From: an uncultured Bacteroidota bacterium
GTDB taxonomy: Bacteria > Bacteroidota > Bacteroidia > Flavobacteriales > Flavobacteriaceae
DNA length: 64,000 bases
Assembly (NCBI GenBank): GCA_902598525.1
Contig: CACKBZ010000002.1
Coordinates: forward strand, 124,001 to 188,000
Direction of reading: 5' to 3'
The notes beneath the pieces are model-generated. The model was not told where the DNA came from. It was given only the letters and a program-made list of their open reading frames with translations, and ran no database searches. Each line of letters starts with the position of its first letter. The first letter of the stretch is position 1. Of this stretch, positions 9,342-18,583 are shown one piece after another. A program made the position numbers and the translations under genes.

Positions 9342-9783
9342 GTGGAAAGAAAAAAAATTCCAAGAACTTACCACAAAAGAACTATATGAAATATCAAGAG
9401 TAAGATCAGAGGTTTTTGTAGTTGAACAAGAAATATTATACAACGACTTTGACAGAAAAGACTACAAAGCTATCCACCTAAGCGGGTTTATAGAAGAAGA
9501 GTTGGTTGCTTATGCAAGAATTTTTGATAAAGGAGATTACTATAAAAACCATCCAGGGTTTGGAAGGGTGGCAGTAATTGAAAAAGAAAGAGGAAAGGGT
9601 TATGGAAAAGAACTTGTGAAGAAGTGTATAGGGGTTTGTGAAAAAAACTTTGAGAAACAAGAGATAAAAATATCAGCTCAAGCTTACTTAGAGAAACTTT
9701 ATATAGAGTTAGGTTTTGAAAGAAGAGGAGAAGGATACATGGAAGACGGAATTCCTCATTATGCAATGTTCATTACGCCATAA
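9334..9783 (+). CDS. GNAT family N-acetyltransferase (ElaA-like)
   Basis: VRSEVFVVEQE...GRVAVIEKERGKGYGKELVKKCI acetyl-CoA binding motif; starts within the rpiB 3' end. Confidence 0.85.
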   Translation: MIEWKEKKFQELTTKELYEISRVRSEVFVVEQEILYNDFDRKDYKAIHLSGFIEEELVAYARIFDKGDYYKNHPGFGRVAVIEKERGKGYGKELVKKCIGVCEKNFEKQEIKISAQAYLEKLYIELGFERRGEGYMEDGIPHYAMFITP

Positions 9784-9784
9784 T

Positions 9785-10096
9785 TTAAAAAAGAGAACAA
9801 ACATCTTTATTTAGGGAGTCAAAGTCAACAAAAGAAGAATGGTTGAATATAATCATATACCAACCAAAGCCGTTATTTATAAAAAGATCTTTGTTTTTTC
9901 TTATAATTTCTCGAAGCTGTCTTTTTATTTTGTTTCTGTCAACTGCACGAGGAAAAGATTTTTTAGGAACAGAAACAACATAAAACAACTCATCTGTTTT
10001 CTGCTTCAAAAAAACACAGCGCAAAAACTCAGAGGAACACCACTGTCCATTTTCAAAAAGGAAATCAATTTTTTTATTACCCTTTAAAGGCTTCAT
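9785..10096 (-). CDS. rnpA: Ribonuclease P protein component
   Basis: VSVPKKSFPRAVDRNKIKRQLREIIR matches the RnpA RNA-binding signature; start MKPLKGNKKIDFLFENG. Confidence 0.92.
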   Translation of the reverse strand: MKPLKGNKKIDFLFENGQWCSSEFLRCVFLKQKTDELFYVVSVPKKSFPRAVDRNKIKRQLREIIRKNKDLFINNGFGWYMIIFNHSSFVDFDSLNKDVCSLF

Positions 10097-10097
10097 T

Positions 10098-10946
10098 TTA
10101 AATAAAATCTTTAAGTGTAGAAGACCTGTCAAACCTAACACCCTTTTCAGTTTTCTTTAAAAAAACCACCTCATTTAAAGGGTCATGTTGAAGAAAGATT
10201 AATGAACTGTTTTCTACTAAGTCGTTTAAAACTCTTGTTTTTTCCTCCATTGTAATAAGAGGCCTTACGTCATACCCCATAAGGTAGGGTATAGGAATGT
10301 GGCCAGCAGTGGGCACAAGATCTGAAGCAAACAGAATCGTTTTTCCCTTATATTGAATTTTAGGAAGGGCCATTTTTTCAGTATGGCCATCTACCAACAA
10401 AACATCAAAACCAAGATCAGAACAAAAACCTTCTTTACTGTGATCATAAAGAATAAGCTGACCCGACTCTTTTATGGGTATAAGATTTTCCTTTAAAAAG
10501 GAGGCTTTTTCCCTAGGGTTAGGACTAATATTAGCCCATTCCCAATGGCTCTTAGAACACCAAAAATTAGCGTTTTTAAAAACAGGAATAATTTTATCAC
10601 CCACTCTCATGGTCGCACCACCACAATGGTCAAAATGAAGGTGAGTGAGAAAAACATCAGTAATATCATCAACACTAAAACCACAGGAAGACAAAGAGCT
10701 TTCAAGCGACATGTTGCCAGACCGAGAGTAATGAGAAAAAAACTTTTCACTTTGTTTGTTTCCAAGACCAGTGTCAATCAAGATAAGTTTATTACCATCC
10801 TCAATTAAAAGACAGCGAGCGCTCATCTCTATTCTGTTGTGAGAATCAGCAGGGTTGGTCTTTTCCCAAAGAACTTTGGGAACAACACCAAACATTGCCC
10901 CGCCATCAAGTTTAAAATTTCCGGTCTCTATCGAGTGAAGTTTCAT
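10098..10946 (-). CDS. MBL-fold metallo-hydrolase
   Basis: FLTHLHFDHCGG (HxHxDH), DGHTEKM, FASDLVPTAGH metal-ligand motifs. Confidence 0.9.
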   Translation of the reverse strand: MKLHSIETGNFKLDGGAMFGVVPKVLWEKTNPADSHNRIEMSARCLLIEDGNKLILIDTGLGNKQSEKFFSHYSRSGNMSLESSLSSCGFSVDDITDVFLTHLHFDHCGGATMRVGDKIIPVFKNANFWCSKSHWEWANISPNPREKASFLKENLIPIKESGQLILYDHSKEGFCSDLGFDVLLVDGHTEKMALPKIQYKGKTILFASDLVPTAGHIPIPYLMGYDVRPLITMEEKTRVLNDLVENSSLIFLQHDPLNEVVFLKKTEKGVRFDRSSTLKDFI

Positions 10947-12763
10947 TAGTCGTTAATTTTTAAAACAGCCATAAAAGCTTGTTGGGGAATTTCTACACTT
11001 CCAACCATTCTCATTTTTTTCTTTCCCTTTTTTTGTTTCTCAAGAAGCTTTCTTTTTCTTGTTACATCACCCCCATAAAGCTTTGCTGTTACATCTTTTC
11101 TGTAGGCTTTTATTGTTTCTCTCGAAATAATTTTAGCACCTATAGCTGCCTGAACAGGTATATCAAACTGTTGTCTTGGTATTAACTCTTTTAGTTTTTC
11201 ACACATTTTTCTTCCTACTCTTTGAGCGTTATCTGCATGAATTAAAGAAGAAAGAGCGTCAACAGACTTTCCGTTTAATAAGATATCAAGGCGTACAAGT
11301 TTTGAAGCAACAAATACAGAAGGAGAGTAGTCAAAAGACGCATATCCTTTAGAAACAGATTTTAAACGATCATAAAAGTCAAAAACAATTTCTGCTAAAG
11401 GAAGCTTAAAGCTTAACTCTACTCTTTCAGGAGTTAGGTATCTTTGGTTTTTTATTTCCCCTCTTTTTTCAATACAAAGAGTTAAAACATTACCAACAAA
11501 CTCTGATTTTGTAATAATGGTTGCGTCAATATAAGGCTCTTCAACTCGATCAAGACGAGAAGGGTCCGGAAGATCAGAGGGGTTATTAACAAGTATAGGG
11601 ACGGTGGGGTCTTTTTTAATATATGCGTTGTAAGAAACGTTAGGCACCGTAGTTATAACAGACATATTAAACTCCCTCTGAAGCCTTTCTTGAATAATTT
11701 CTAAATGAAGCATACCTAAAAAACCACACCTAAAACCAAAACCAAGAGCAGCAGAACTTTCGGGCATAAAAACAAGCGAAGCATCATTAAGCTGAAGCTT
11801 TTCCATACTAGACCTTAAGTCTTCATAATCATCAGTATCAACAGGGTAAATTCCCGCAAAAACCATGGGTTTTACCTCTTCAAATCCCTCAATGGCTTTT
11901 ACGCCACTTTCCTCAGCAAGTGTTATTGTGTCGCCAACCTTAACGTCCTTTGCTTCTTTTATTCCAGTAATAAGATAACCAACATCACCGGTTAACACGT
12001 CTTGTTTTGGGACTTGACTTAATTTAAGAGTTCCAACCTCTTCAGCACCATAGGTTTTTCCTGTTGACATAAACTTCACCCTATTTCCTTTTGAAATTTT
12101 TCCGTTTACAACTTTAAAGTATGTTTCAATTCCTCTATATGGATTAAAAACAGAGTCAAAAATAAGTGCTTGTAGGGGGGCGTCTAAAGCACCCTGAGGA
12201 GAAGGAATTCTTTCTACAATTGCATTTAGTATACCCTCAATACCTTCGCCAGTTTTTGCAGAAGCAAGTACAACCTCTTCGGGCTTACAACCAATAAGTG
12301 ATACAATTTCATCAACAACAACCTCTGTGTTAGCCGAGGGAAGGTCAATCTTGTTAACAACAGGAATTATCTCCAAATCATTATCAACAGCAAGGTACAG
12401 GTTTGAAATAGTTTGTGCTTGAATGCTTTGGGCAGCATCAACCACTAATAAAGCTCCTTCACAAGCAGCGATTGCCCTGGAAACCTCATATGAAAAGTCA
12501 ACATGACCAGGAGTGTCAATAAGATTTAACACATAACTTTCACCACCACTTTTGTAGTCCATTTGAACAGCGTGAGATTTTATAGTTATCCCTCTTTCTC
12601 TTTCAATTTCCATGTCATCAAGAAGCTGGTCCTGTTTTTCTCTATCAGTAACAGAACCGGTAAAATCTAAAAGACGATCGGCGAGAGTGCTTTTACCATG
12701 ATCAATATGGGCAATAATACAGAAGTTTCTTATGTTTTTTGACAATGTCTGTGTTTTCGACAA
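10946..12763 (-). CDS. lepA: Translation elongation factor 4
   Basis: [34 protein letters not shown], and LepA C-terminal [23 protein letters not shown]. Confidence 0.97.
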   Translation of the reverse strand: MSKTQTLSKNIRNFCIIAHIDHGKSTLADRLLDFTGSVTDREKQDQLLDDMEIERERGITIKSHAVQMDYKSGGESYVLNLIDTPGHVDFSYEVSRAIAACEGALLVVDAAQSIQAQTISNLYLAVDNDLEIIPVVNKIDLPSANTEVVVDEIVSLIGCKPEEVVLASAKTGEGIEGILNAIVERIPSPQGALDAPLQALIFDSVFNPYRGIETYFKVVNGKISKGNRVKFMSTGKTYGAEEVGTLKLSQVPKQDVLTGDVGYLITGIKEAKDVKVGDTITLAEESGVKAIEGFEEVKPMVFAGIYPVDTDDYEDLRSSMEKLQLNDASLVFMPESSAALGFGFRCGFLGMLHLEIIQERLQREFNMSVITTVPNVSYNAYIKKDPTVPILVNNPSDLPDPSRLDRVEEPYIDATIITKSEFVGNVLTLCIEKRGEIKNQRYLTPERVELSFKLPLAEIVFDFYDRLKSVSKGYASFDYSPSVFVASKLVRLDILLNGKSVDALSSLIHADNAQRVGRKMCEKLKELIPRQQFDIPVQAAIGAKIISRETIKAYRKDVTAKLYGGDVTRKRKLLEKQKKGKKKMRMVGSVEIPQQAFMAVLKIND

Positions 12764-12830
12764 AGATACTACTTTGTATAATCTTTAATTACCAGAGCTA
12801 AATAAATTGAAGAATTGTTAATTTTGCCAC

Positions 12831-13823
12831 ATGATTAAAATAGGAAACATAGAACTTCCTAAATTTCCTCTTCTGCTTGCACCAATGGAAGATGTGAGCG
12901 ACCCGCCTTTTAGGGCGCTATGCAAAGAGCAGGGGGCAGATGTTGTATACACAGAGTTTATATCAAGCGAGGGGCTTATAAGAAACGCGGCAAAGAGTAC
13001 AAAGAAATTAGACATATATACAAAAGAAAGGCCTGTCGGAATTCAAATCTTTGGATCAAACCTTGAATCAATGCTAGGGGCTGTAGACATAGTTGAAAAA
13101 ACAAACCCAGATATTATTGATATTAATTATGGATGCCCTGTTAAAAAAGTAGTTTGTAAGGGTGCAGGGGCAGGAATTTTAAAAGATATTCCTTTAATGG
13201 TTAGCCTTACAAAAGAAATTGTAAAAAGAACAAGCTTACCAGTTACTGTAAAAACGCGACTTGGATGGGATGAAAAATCCATTAAAATAGTAGAAGTAGC
13301 AGAGAGGCTTCAAGATGTGGGCATAAAAGCAATTTCTATTCATGGAAGAACAAGAGCACAAATGTATAAAGGCGACGCTGATTGGACCCAAATAGCTGCA
13401 ATAAAAAATAATCCAAGAATGCACATACCGGTATTTGGTAATGGAGATGTAAATTCGCCTGAGAAGGCTAAAGAAATGAGAGACGAATACGGACTTGATG
13501 GGGCAATGATAGGAAGAGCATCAATAGGAAACCCATGGTTTTTTGATCAAGTAAAGCACTATTTAAATACTGGTCAAAAAAAAGAAGAGCCAGGAACACC
13601 AGAAAAAGCAAAAATGGCAAAAAGACATTTAGAGATGGCCATAAAGTGGAAGGGAGAAGTTTTAGGTGTTTTGGAAACCAGAAGACATTACGGCAATTAT
13701 TTTAAGGGGGTACCAAACTTTAAAGAAACAAAGAGCAGGATATTAAATGAGAAAGACCCAACAAAAATACTTCAAGAGTTAGATCAAGTAATTAACAATT
13801 TTGCGCAAAAAGAATTGGTTTAG
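12831..13823 (+). CDS. dusB: tRNA-dihydrouridine synthase
   Basis: APMEDVSDPPFRALC, DINYGCPVKKV, GDANSP-like GNGDVNS, GAMIGRASIGNPW. Confidence 0.93.
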   Translation: MIKIGNIELPKFPLLLAPMEDVSDPPFRALCKEQGADVVYTEFISSEGLIRNAAKSTKKLDIYTKERPVGIQIFGSNLESMLGAVDIVEKTNPDIIDINYGCPVKKVVCKGAGAGILKDIPLMVSLTKEIVKRTSLPVTVKTRLGWDEKSIKIVEVAERLQDVGIKAISIHGRTRAQMYKGDADWTQIAAIKNNPRMHIPVFGNGDVNSPEKAKEMRDEYGLDGAMIGRASIGNPWFFDQVKHYLNTGQKKEEPGTPEKAKMAKRHLEMAIKWKGEVLGVLETRRHYGNYFKGVPNFKETKSRILNEKDPTKILQELDQVINNFAQKELV

Positions 13824-15013
13824 TCGTCCTTTAAACCAATTGTTGACCAAATTGACGTCAACAAACCAAGCACAATAATCGTAGTAAAAACTATTAAAAT
13901 GTTTGATAGAGTTAGAGAAATAGGATAAGGTAAAGAGGTGCCTGGAACTAAAACTAGAGAAAACGAATTTTGTAATGTAATTATAAACCACGCTAAAATA
14001 ATACCAACTGCCCCACCAATAAAAGTAGTTACAACACCCAGCAGAAAAAAGACTTTATTTATATCATTTTTTTCTCCACCCAAAGACTTTAATATTTTTA
14101 AATCTCTTCTCTTTTCAACAATCATTATAGTTAAAGAGCCAACCAAATTAAACATAGCAATTAAAGAGACGAGAGAAAAAATAAGATAGACAGCAAAATT
14201 TTCTGTATTTAGCATTTTATATAATGCAGGATTTAAATCCTGTTTTGTTAAAACTTTTACATCGTCACCAAGTTCTCTAGAAACATAGTCCTTTAGACTT
14301 AAGTCTATAGATGACTTTCCCGAAAATACTTCAACTGAAGTATACTCTCCGTCCCCAGCACCAGTTAAATTGGCAAGAGAGGCCAATGAGGTAAAAGCAT
14401 ATTTTTTTTCTATATCAGAGCTAATTTGATATATCCCCTCTATATCAAACTGTTTAGAAGAAAAAGGAGAAAACCCAAAGAGAGTATTCGGGTTTTTGTT
14501 AGCTGTTGTTGTTAGAAGCGAAAACTCTTCACTCAAAACAACTTCTAACGAAGAGGCTAAGGCCGCACCAATATATAATGCATTCTCTTTAGATGGAGAA
14601 AAAACTCCAACAAGAGAAATAGAGTCTAAGGTTGAACCAAGATGATAATCTGGCAGCACACCTTTTAGTATTGCAGCACCAGAATTTATTTCATTGGAAA
14701 ACACAACCTTTTCTTCTATGATTTTTGAAACACCAATAACCCCATCAAGCCCTTTAAGCTTCTGTATTTCCTCATCATTAATAAAAACATATTTGCCTTC
14801 TTTTGGCACTAGCTTATAATCTGGATCAAACGAGCTAGTGTAAAACAAACCAAAATCTTTTAGGCCCTCAAAAGCACTTAGCACAACAAGCAAAACGCAT
14901 GCTGCTGCAACAATCATTAAGAAAGCAAAACTGTTAATCCTATTTACTATTGTTTTCGAATCTTTTGAAAAAAAATAACGGATTGCAATTTTATATATAT
15001 AGGGTTTAAACAT
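13820..15013 (-). CDS. FtsX/LolC-E-family ABC transporter permease
   Basis: N-terminal TM, large periplasmic domain, three C-terminal TMs with IMIVEKRRDLKILKSLGG motif; start MFKPYIYKIAIRYF adjoining rbfA. Confidence 0.88.
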   Translation of the reverse strand: MFKPYIYKIAIRYFFSKDSKTIVNRINSFAFLMIVAAACVLLVVLSAFEGLKDFGLFYTSSFDPDYKLVPKEGKYVFINDEEIQKLKGLDGVIGVSKIIEEKVVFSNEINSGAAILKGVLPDYHLGSTLDSISLVGVFSPSKENALYIGAALASSLEVVLSEEFSLLTTTANKNPNTLFGFSPFSSKQFDIEGIYQISSDIEKKYAFTSLASLANLTGAGDGEYTSVEVFSGKSSIDLSLKDYVSRELGDDVKVLTKQDLNPALYKMLNTENFAVYLIFSLVSLIAMFNLVGSLTIMIVEKRRDLKILKSLGGEKNDINKVFFLLGVVTTFIGGAVGIILAWFIITLQNSFSLVLVPGTSLPYPISLTLSNILIVFTTIIVLGLLTSIWSTIGLKDD

Positions 15014-15014
15014 T

Positions 15015-15374
15015 TTATAAAATAGAATTATCAGGATTATTAATGGAGTCTTCGACTGAATCAATATAGTCAAGAGAGTCGTCAAGAAAGAACGCAAGCT
15101 CAGGAACTTTTCTTAAGTGTTTTTTTAAAACCTTTGCAAGATCATGTTTAATTCGTGGGGCATTTTTTTGGATTGACTTTAGCTGATCAATTGCGTTATC
15201 ACCTGGAAAAATACTTAAATAGACTTTACACAAAGAAAGATCAGGCGAAACACGAGCTTGAGTAACAGAAATAATAAGATTTTTAATGCCACCTTTTCTA
15301 AGATCTAAACTAATTAGCTCCGCAACTTCTTTTTGAATCAATGAAGAAATCTTCTTTTGTCTTTGGGATTCCAT
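15015..15374 (-). CDS. rbfA: 30S ribosome-binding factor A
   Basis: RQKKISSLIQKEVAELI...VSPDLSLCKVYLSIFP...LRKVPELAFFLDDSLDY. Confidence 0.93.
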   Translation of the reverse strand: MESQRQKKISSLIQKEVAELISLDLRKGGIKNLIISVTQARVSPDLSLCKVYLSIFPGDNAIDQLKSIQKNAPRIKHDLAKVLKKHLRKVPELAFFLDDSLDYIDSVEDSINNPDNSIL

Positions 15375-15462
15375 ATTTCAAAAGTACTAGAAATAAAAAA
15401 CAATATTTCAATTTTATTTTTTTAAAAAAACATTGTGAAATTGTATATTTGCCCTCTTAATC

Positions 15463-15536
15463 GGTCCTATAGCTCAGTTGGTTAGAGTAGATGACTCATA
15501 ATCATTTGGTCCCTGGTTCGAGTCCAGGTGGGACCA
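15463..15536 (+). tRNA. tRNA-Met (anticodon CAT)
   Basis: GGTCCTA/TGGGACC acceptor stem, loop CTCATAA on GATGA/TCATT, GGTTCGAGTCC T-loop; TATATTTG -7-like box upstream. CAT could also be tRNA-Ile2, not distinguishable by eye. Confidence 0.88.
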
Positions 15537-15544
15537 CCCTTAAA
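15525..15544 (+). repeat. Direct repeat copy 1 (CAGGTGGGACCACCCTTAAA), tRNA-Met 3' end, attL-like
   Basis: Exact 20-bp match to 16178-16197. Confidence 0.9.
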
Positions 15545-15647
15545 CCCTCTAAGTCCTTGACTATGAGGGTTTTTGTTTTTTTGATTTTTTTGTCCGATTC
15601 TTTTTCCGAACCTAAATCCAAACCAAATTAATTATTTTTGAAAGTTG

Positions 15648-16046
15648 ATGAACAGAAAATATTTTTATTATATAGTTTTTGGAGTTACATTTTTAACATT
15701 CGGATTGGTTCAAGATTACATCAGACCAAATTATGAAGGAGGAAATGACCTTATAATTTATTTTCTTGGAGTAATTCCCAACCTCCTTCCAGGTATTGGT
15801 CTTCCAAGTATGTTTTATGTAACCATTCCAGAGATTTTTAAACCTAATACATTTATTTACAGAAATAGATTAAGGTGGTCAATAATCATTTCTATGATTG
15901 GTCTAATTGGAAATGAATTCATAACAATTTATACTCCGGGAAGAGGAGTTTTTGATTGGAATGATATTGTATGGACAATTATTGGGGGAATAGTTTTTTA
16001 TTTTCTACATATAACAATTCAAAACAATGGTTCTAAAAGAACCTGA
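15648..16046 (+). CDS. Small integral membrane protein of unknown function inside the repeat-flanked segment
   Basis: About four hydrophobic segments, C-terminal VFDWNDIVWTIIGGIVFYFLHIT; ATG at 15648. Confidence 0.65.
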   Translation: MNRKYFYYIVFGVTFLTFGLVQDYIRPNYEGGNDLIIYFLGVIPNLLPGIGLPSMFYVTIPEIFKPNTFIYRNRLRWSIIISMIGLIGNEFITIYTPGRGVFDWNDIVWTIIGGIVFYFLHITIQNNGSKRT

Positions 16047-16082
16047 ACCGGGGTTGTAGTCAAACCATCTTGATTTTTGAGA

Positions 16083-16123
16083 AGGTTCGTAATACGAACC
16101 TAAAAGGTTCGGGCTCCGAACCT
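16083..16123. repeat. Twin hairpins sharing the stem AGGTTCG/CGAACCT
   Basis: AGGTTCG-TAATA-CGAACCT (16083-16101) then AAA then AGGTTCG-GGCTC-CGAACCT (16105-16123). Confidence 0.9.
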
Positions 16124-16177
16124 CTTAAATCCAAAAAAGTCAGTATTTACGAAGGGAGTGTAACCTTCCTGTGAGGA

Positions 16178-16197
16178 CAGGTGGGACCACCCTTAAA
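16178..16197 (+). repeat. Direct repeat copy 2 of the tRNA-Met 3' end, attR-like
   Basis: CAGGTGGGACCACCCTTAAA identical to 15525-15544; upstream sequence is not tRNA-like. Confidence 0.9.
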
Positions 16198-16222
16198 ACC
16201 CCTCTTCTTGAGGGGGTTTTTT
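16195..16222 (+). terminator. Rho-independent terminator
   Basis: AAAACCCCTC-TTCT-TGAGGGGGTTTTTT. Confidence 0.8.
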
Positions 16223-16233
16223 GTATCATGTCA

Positions 16234-16617
16234 TTAATTTATACCCCCAACATAAGTCTTTATTCTTGGACTCATAGCTTGAAGTTTTTCTTTAAATGAA
16301 TCGTTAATATCACCAAGAACAGTTAGACTTTCTACTTTAAACAGCTCTCTAAATTTAATATTTATAGGAGAGCCAAGAACCTTATTGCCAAGTTCTTCCC
16401 ATACATCAGAATTTTCAAACCTTTCAATAAGAGTAGCGGTATTATCCGCTTCATTTAAATACCACTCAAACCTAATTATACCATCATCATTCAAACTATA
16501 TATTACTGGGCATTGTTCATTAATAATGTATTCTTTGATGATTTCAATTTCTTCCGTAAAAGATACATCTATCACTACAGTTACATTTTTATTGGGTTTA
16601 TGTAAGCTTCTTTTCAT
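16234..16617 (-). CDS. Conserved hypothetical, antibiotic biosynthesis monooxygenase-like (dimeric alpha/beta barrel) domain
   Basis: FEWYLNEADNTATLIERFENSDVWEELGNKV resembles the ABM/YgiN fold pattern; weak call. Confidence 0.5.
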   Translation of the reverse strand: MKRSLHKPNKNVTVVIDVSFTEEIEIIKEYIINEQCPVIYSLNDDGIIRFEWYLNEADNTATLIERFENSDVWEELGNKVLGSPINIKFRELFKVESLTVLGDINDSFKEKLQAMSPRIKTYVGGIN

Positions 16618-16745
16618 ATTTACAATTTAATAAAACTTAAGGCGTATACCTAAATAAGGAATAATAAATCATCATGTTTTTATTTTGAGGGCTATATATT
16701 AAACAAATCATTATAAATGATTATTTTTAAATAAATCCAAACATT

Positions 16746-17057
16746 ATGAAACAAATTTTATTAGCATTTGCAGTTATATTAGGTTTAACTCTCTATAGCT
16801 GTGGAGGATATTCTGTAGACGACATTAAGGCTGAAACACAAGTTTCAATTGTCGACTCAATATCAGAAAACTTTGACATTAGCCCAAACAACATTGAGGT
16901 GACTTCTTATACACTAATTCAGGAAACAAATAGCGTATATACAGGCGTTATGGAAACTGAGTATGATGGGTACACTCAGACTTGGGATATTAAAGTTACT
17001 TGGGACCACAATTCAGATGAATATATATATGTATGGGAGCTTCTTAGTGAAAATTAA
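16746..17057 (+). CDS. Small lipoprotein of unknown function
   Basis: MKQILLAFAVILGLTLYSCGG lipobox-like N-terminus. Confidence 0.6.
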   Translation: MKQILLAFAVILGLTLYSCGGYSVDDIKAETQVSIVDSISENFDISPNNIEVTSYTLIQETNSVYTGVMETEYDGYTQTWDIKVTWDHNSDEYIYVWELLSEN

Positions 17058-17065
17058 TTTATCTT

Positions 17066-17311
17066 TTATTTTTTACCTAAAAGCTCATTAGTTTTGCTTG
17101 TATTATCAGCAATATCTCTAAAAATTGATAATAACTCAGTGAAAAACATATTGAAAAACCCTAATAGAAGAAGGGCTCCAGTTACAATGAGTCCCCCAAT
17201 ATAATTTGTTGAAATCCATGCAAATAGGTTTAAAAGAGCACCAGCAAAAAGTATTATATAACTTATTTTACCTAAGGTTATAATTGTATCGGTAGCTTTA
17301 TATTTTGACAT
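17066..17311 (-). CDS. Small two-TM membrane protein, unknown function
   Basis: 81 aa with two hydrophobic segments. Confidence 0.5.
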   Translation of the reverse strand: MSKYKATDTIITLGKISYIILFAGALLNLFAWISTNYIGGLIVTGALLLLGFFNMFFTELLSIFRDIADNTSKTNELLGKK

Positions 17312-17431
17312 AATTTTTTGTTTACTTTAAATTACAACAGGAGTATTATTGAAAAAATTTTTTTTTTCAACAACTATTCTTATTCTGTTTGCAATCGAGT
17401 TTAGTTGAGCAATAAATATTAACTTGTATAA

Positions 17432-18580
17432 ATGAATCCTAAAGACCCAATAGATATTGATGGGGCAGAGATCTCTTGGTTTGCTCCACTGTGTGATGGA
17501 GATGATGATTTTTTAGGAAACAGAAACCCAAATTATAAAAGCACTTGGGAGAACACTTCTAAAATTGTAAAAACTGCTGACGAACTTGGATTTAGAAACG
17601 TTTTATGTCCATCTTCATACCAAGTTGGTCAAGACACACTGTCGTTTGTTGCAGGAATGACTTCAATTACAAAACAGATTAATTTTTTGGCTGCTATTCG
17701 CTGTGGAGAGCTTCATCCACCAATGCTTGCAAGAAGTATTTCGACATTAGACCATATGCTCAAGGGGAGATTAACTATTAATATAATATCATCGGACCTT
17801 CCGGGAAACGAGCTAGACTCTTCTGAAAGATATGCTCGCTCTCGAGAAGTAATTGAAATTTTAAAACAAGCATGGAATCAAGATAGAATTGAGTTCAATG
17901 GAAAATATTATAAATTAAGTCTGCCTTCAGACCCGGTTAAGCCCTATCAACAAAATGGAGGTCCTCTTCTCTATTTTGGTGGATATTCACCGGCAGGTGT
18001 TGACTTATGTGCAGAGCATTGCGATGTTTATTTGATGTGGCCAGAAACAGAAGATAAATTACAAGGTCTTATGAACACCATGACACTTAAAGCTTCCGAG
18101 TATGGACGTACTGTTCAGTTTGGATTAAGAGTACATGTGATTGTCAGAGAAACTGAGAAGGAAGCAAGAGAGTATGCTAACAATCTTTTGTCAAAACTAG
18201 ACCTAGATCACGGACTAAACATTAAAAACAGAGCTCAGGACTCTAAATCTTATGGAGTAGCTCGTCAATCACAGATGAGAATCGAATCAGATAATGAATA
18301 CTATGTTGAGCCACACCTATGGACCGGAATTGGGTTAGCTCGTTCAGGTTGTGGGGCAGCACTTGTTGGAAACCCAGATCAAATCTTAAATAAACTGAAG
18401 CGCTATATGAAAATGGGAATAAGGTCATTCATATTATCAGGATATCCTCATCAACAAGAATGTGAGCTTTTTGCTAAATATGTGTTACCACAGTTAAAAA
18501 CAATTTCACTACCGAATGTTTTTAATAGAAGAATTAATGAAACCCCAGACACCCCTCTGGGCAAAGGAGAGAGAAAGTAG
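17432..18580 (+). CDS. LLM-class flavin-dependent monooxygenase, alkanesulfonate monooxygenase (SsuD)-like
   Basis: GRLTINIISSDLPGNELDSSERYARSREVIEILKQAW, FGGYSPAG motifs of the SsuD/LLM family. Confidence 0.85.
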   Translation: MNPKDPIDIDGAEISWFAPLCDGDDDFLGNRNPNYKSTWENTSKIVKTADELGFRNVLCPSSYQVGQDTLSFVAGMTSITKQINFLAAIRCGELHPPMLARSISTLDHMLKGRLTINIISSDLPGNELDSSERYARSREVIEILKQAWNQDRIEFNGKYYKLSLPSDPVKPYQQNGGPLLYFGGYSPAGVDLCAEHCDVYLMWPETEDKLQGLMNTMTLKASEYGRTVQFGLRVHVIVRETEKEAREYANNLLSKLDLDHGLNIKNRAQDSKSYGVARQSQMRIESDNEYYVEPHLWTGIGLARSGCGAALVGNPDQILNKLKRYMKMGIRSFILSGYPHQQECELFAKYVLPQLKTISLPNVFNRRINETPDTPLGKGERK

Positions 18581-18583
18581 ATT

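Noticed and set aside
16150-16190. A second (degenerate) tRNA-Met gene
   Set aside because: Only the last roughly 11 nt of the tRNA plus its downstream flank are duplicated; no D-arm, anticodon arm or acceptor 5' strand is recognisable upstream.
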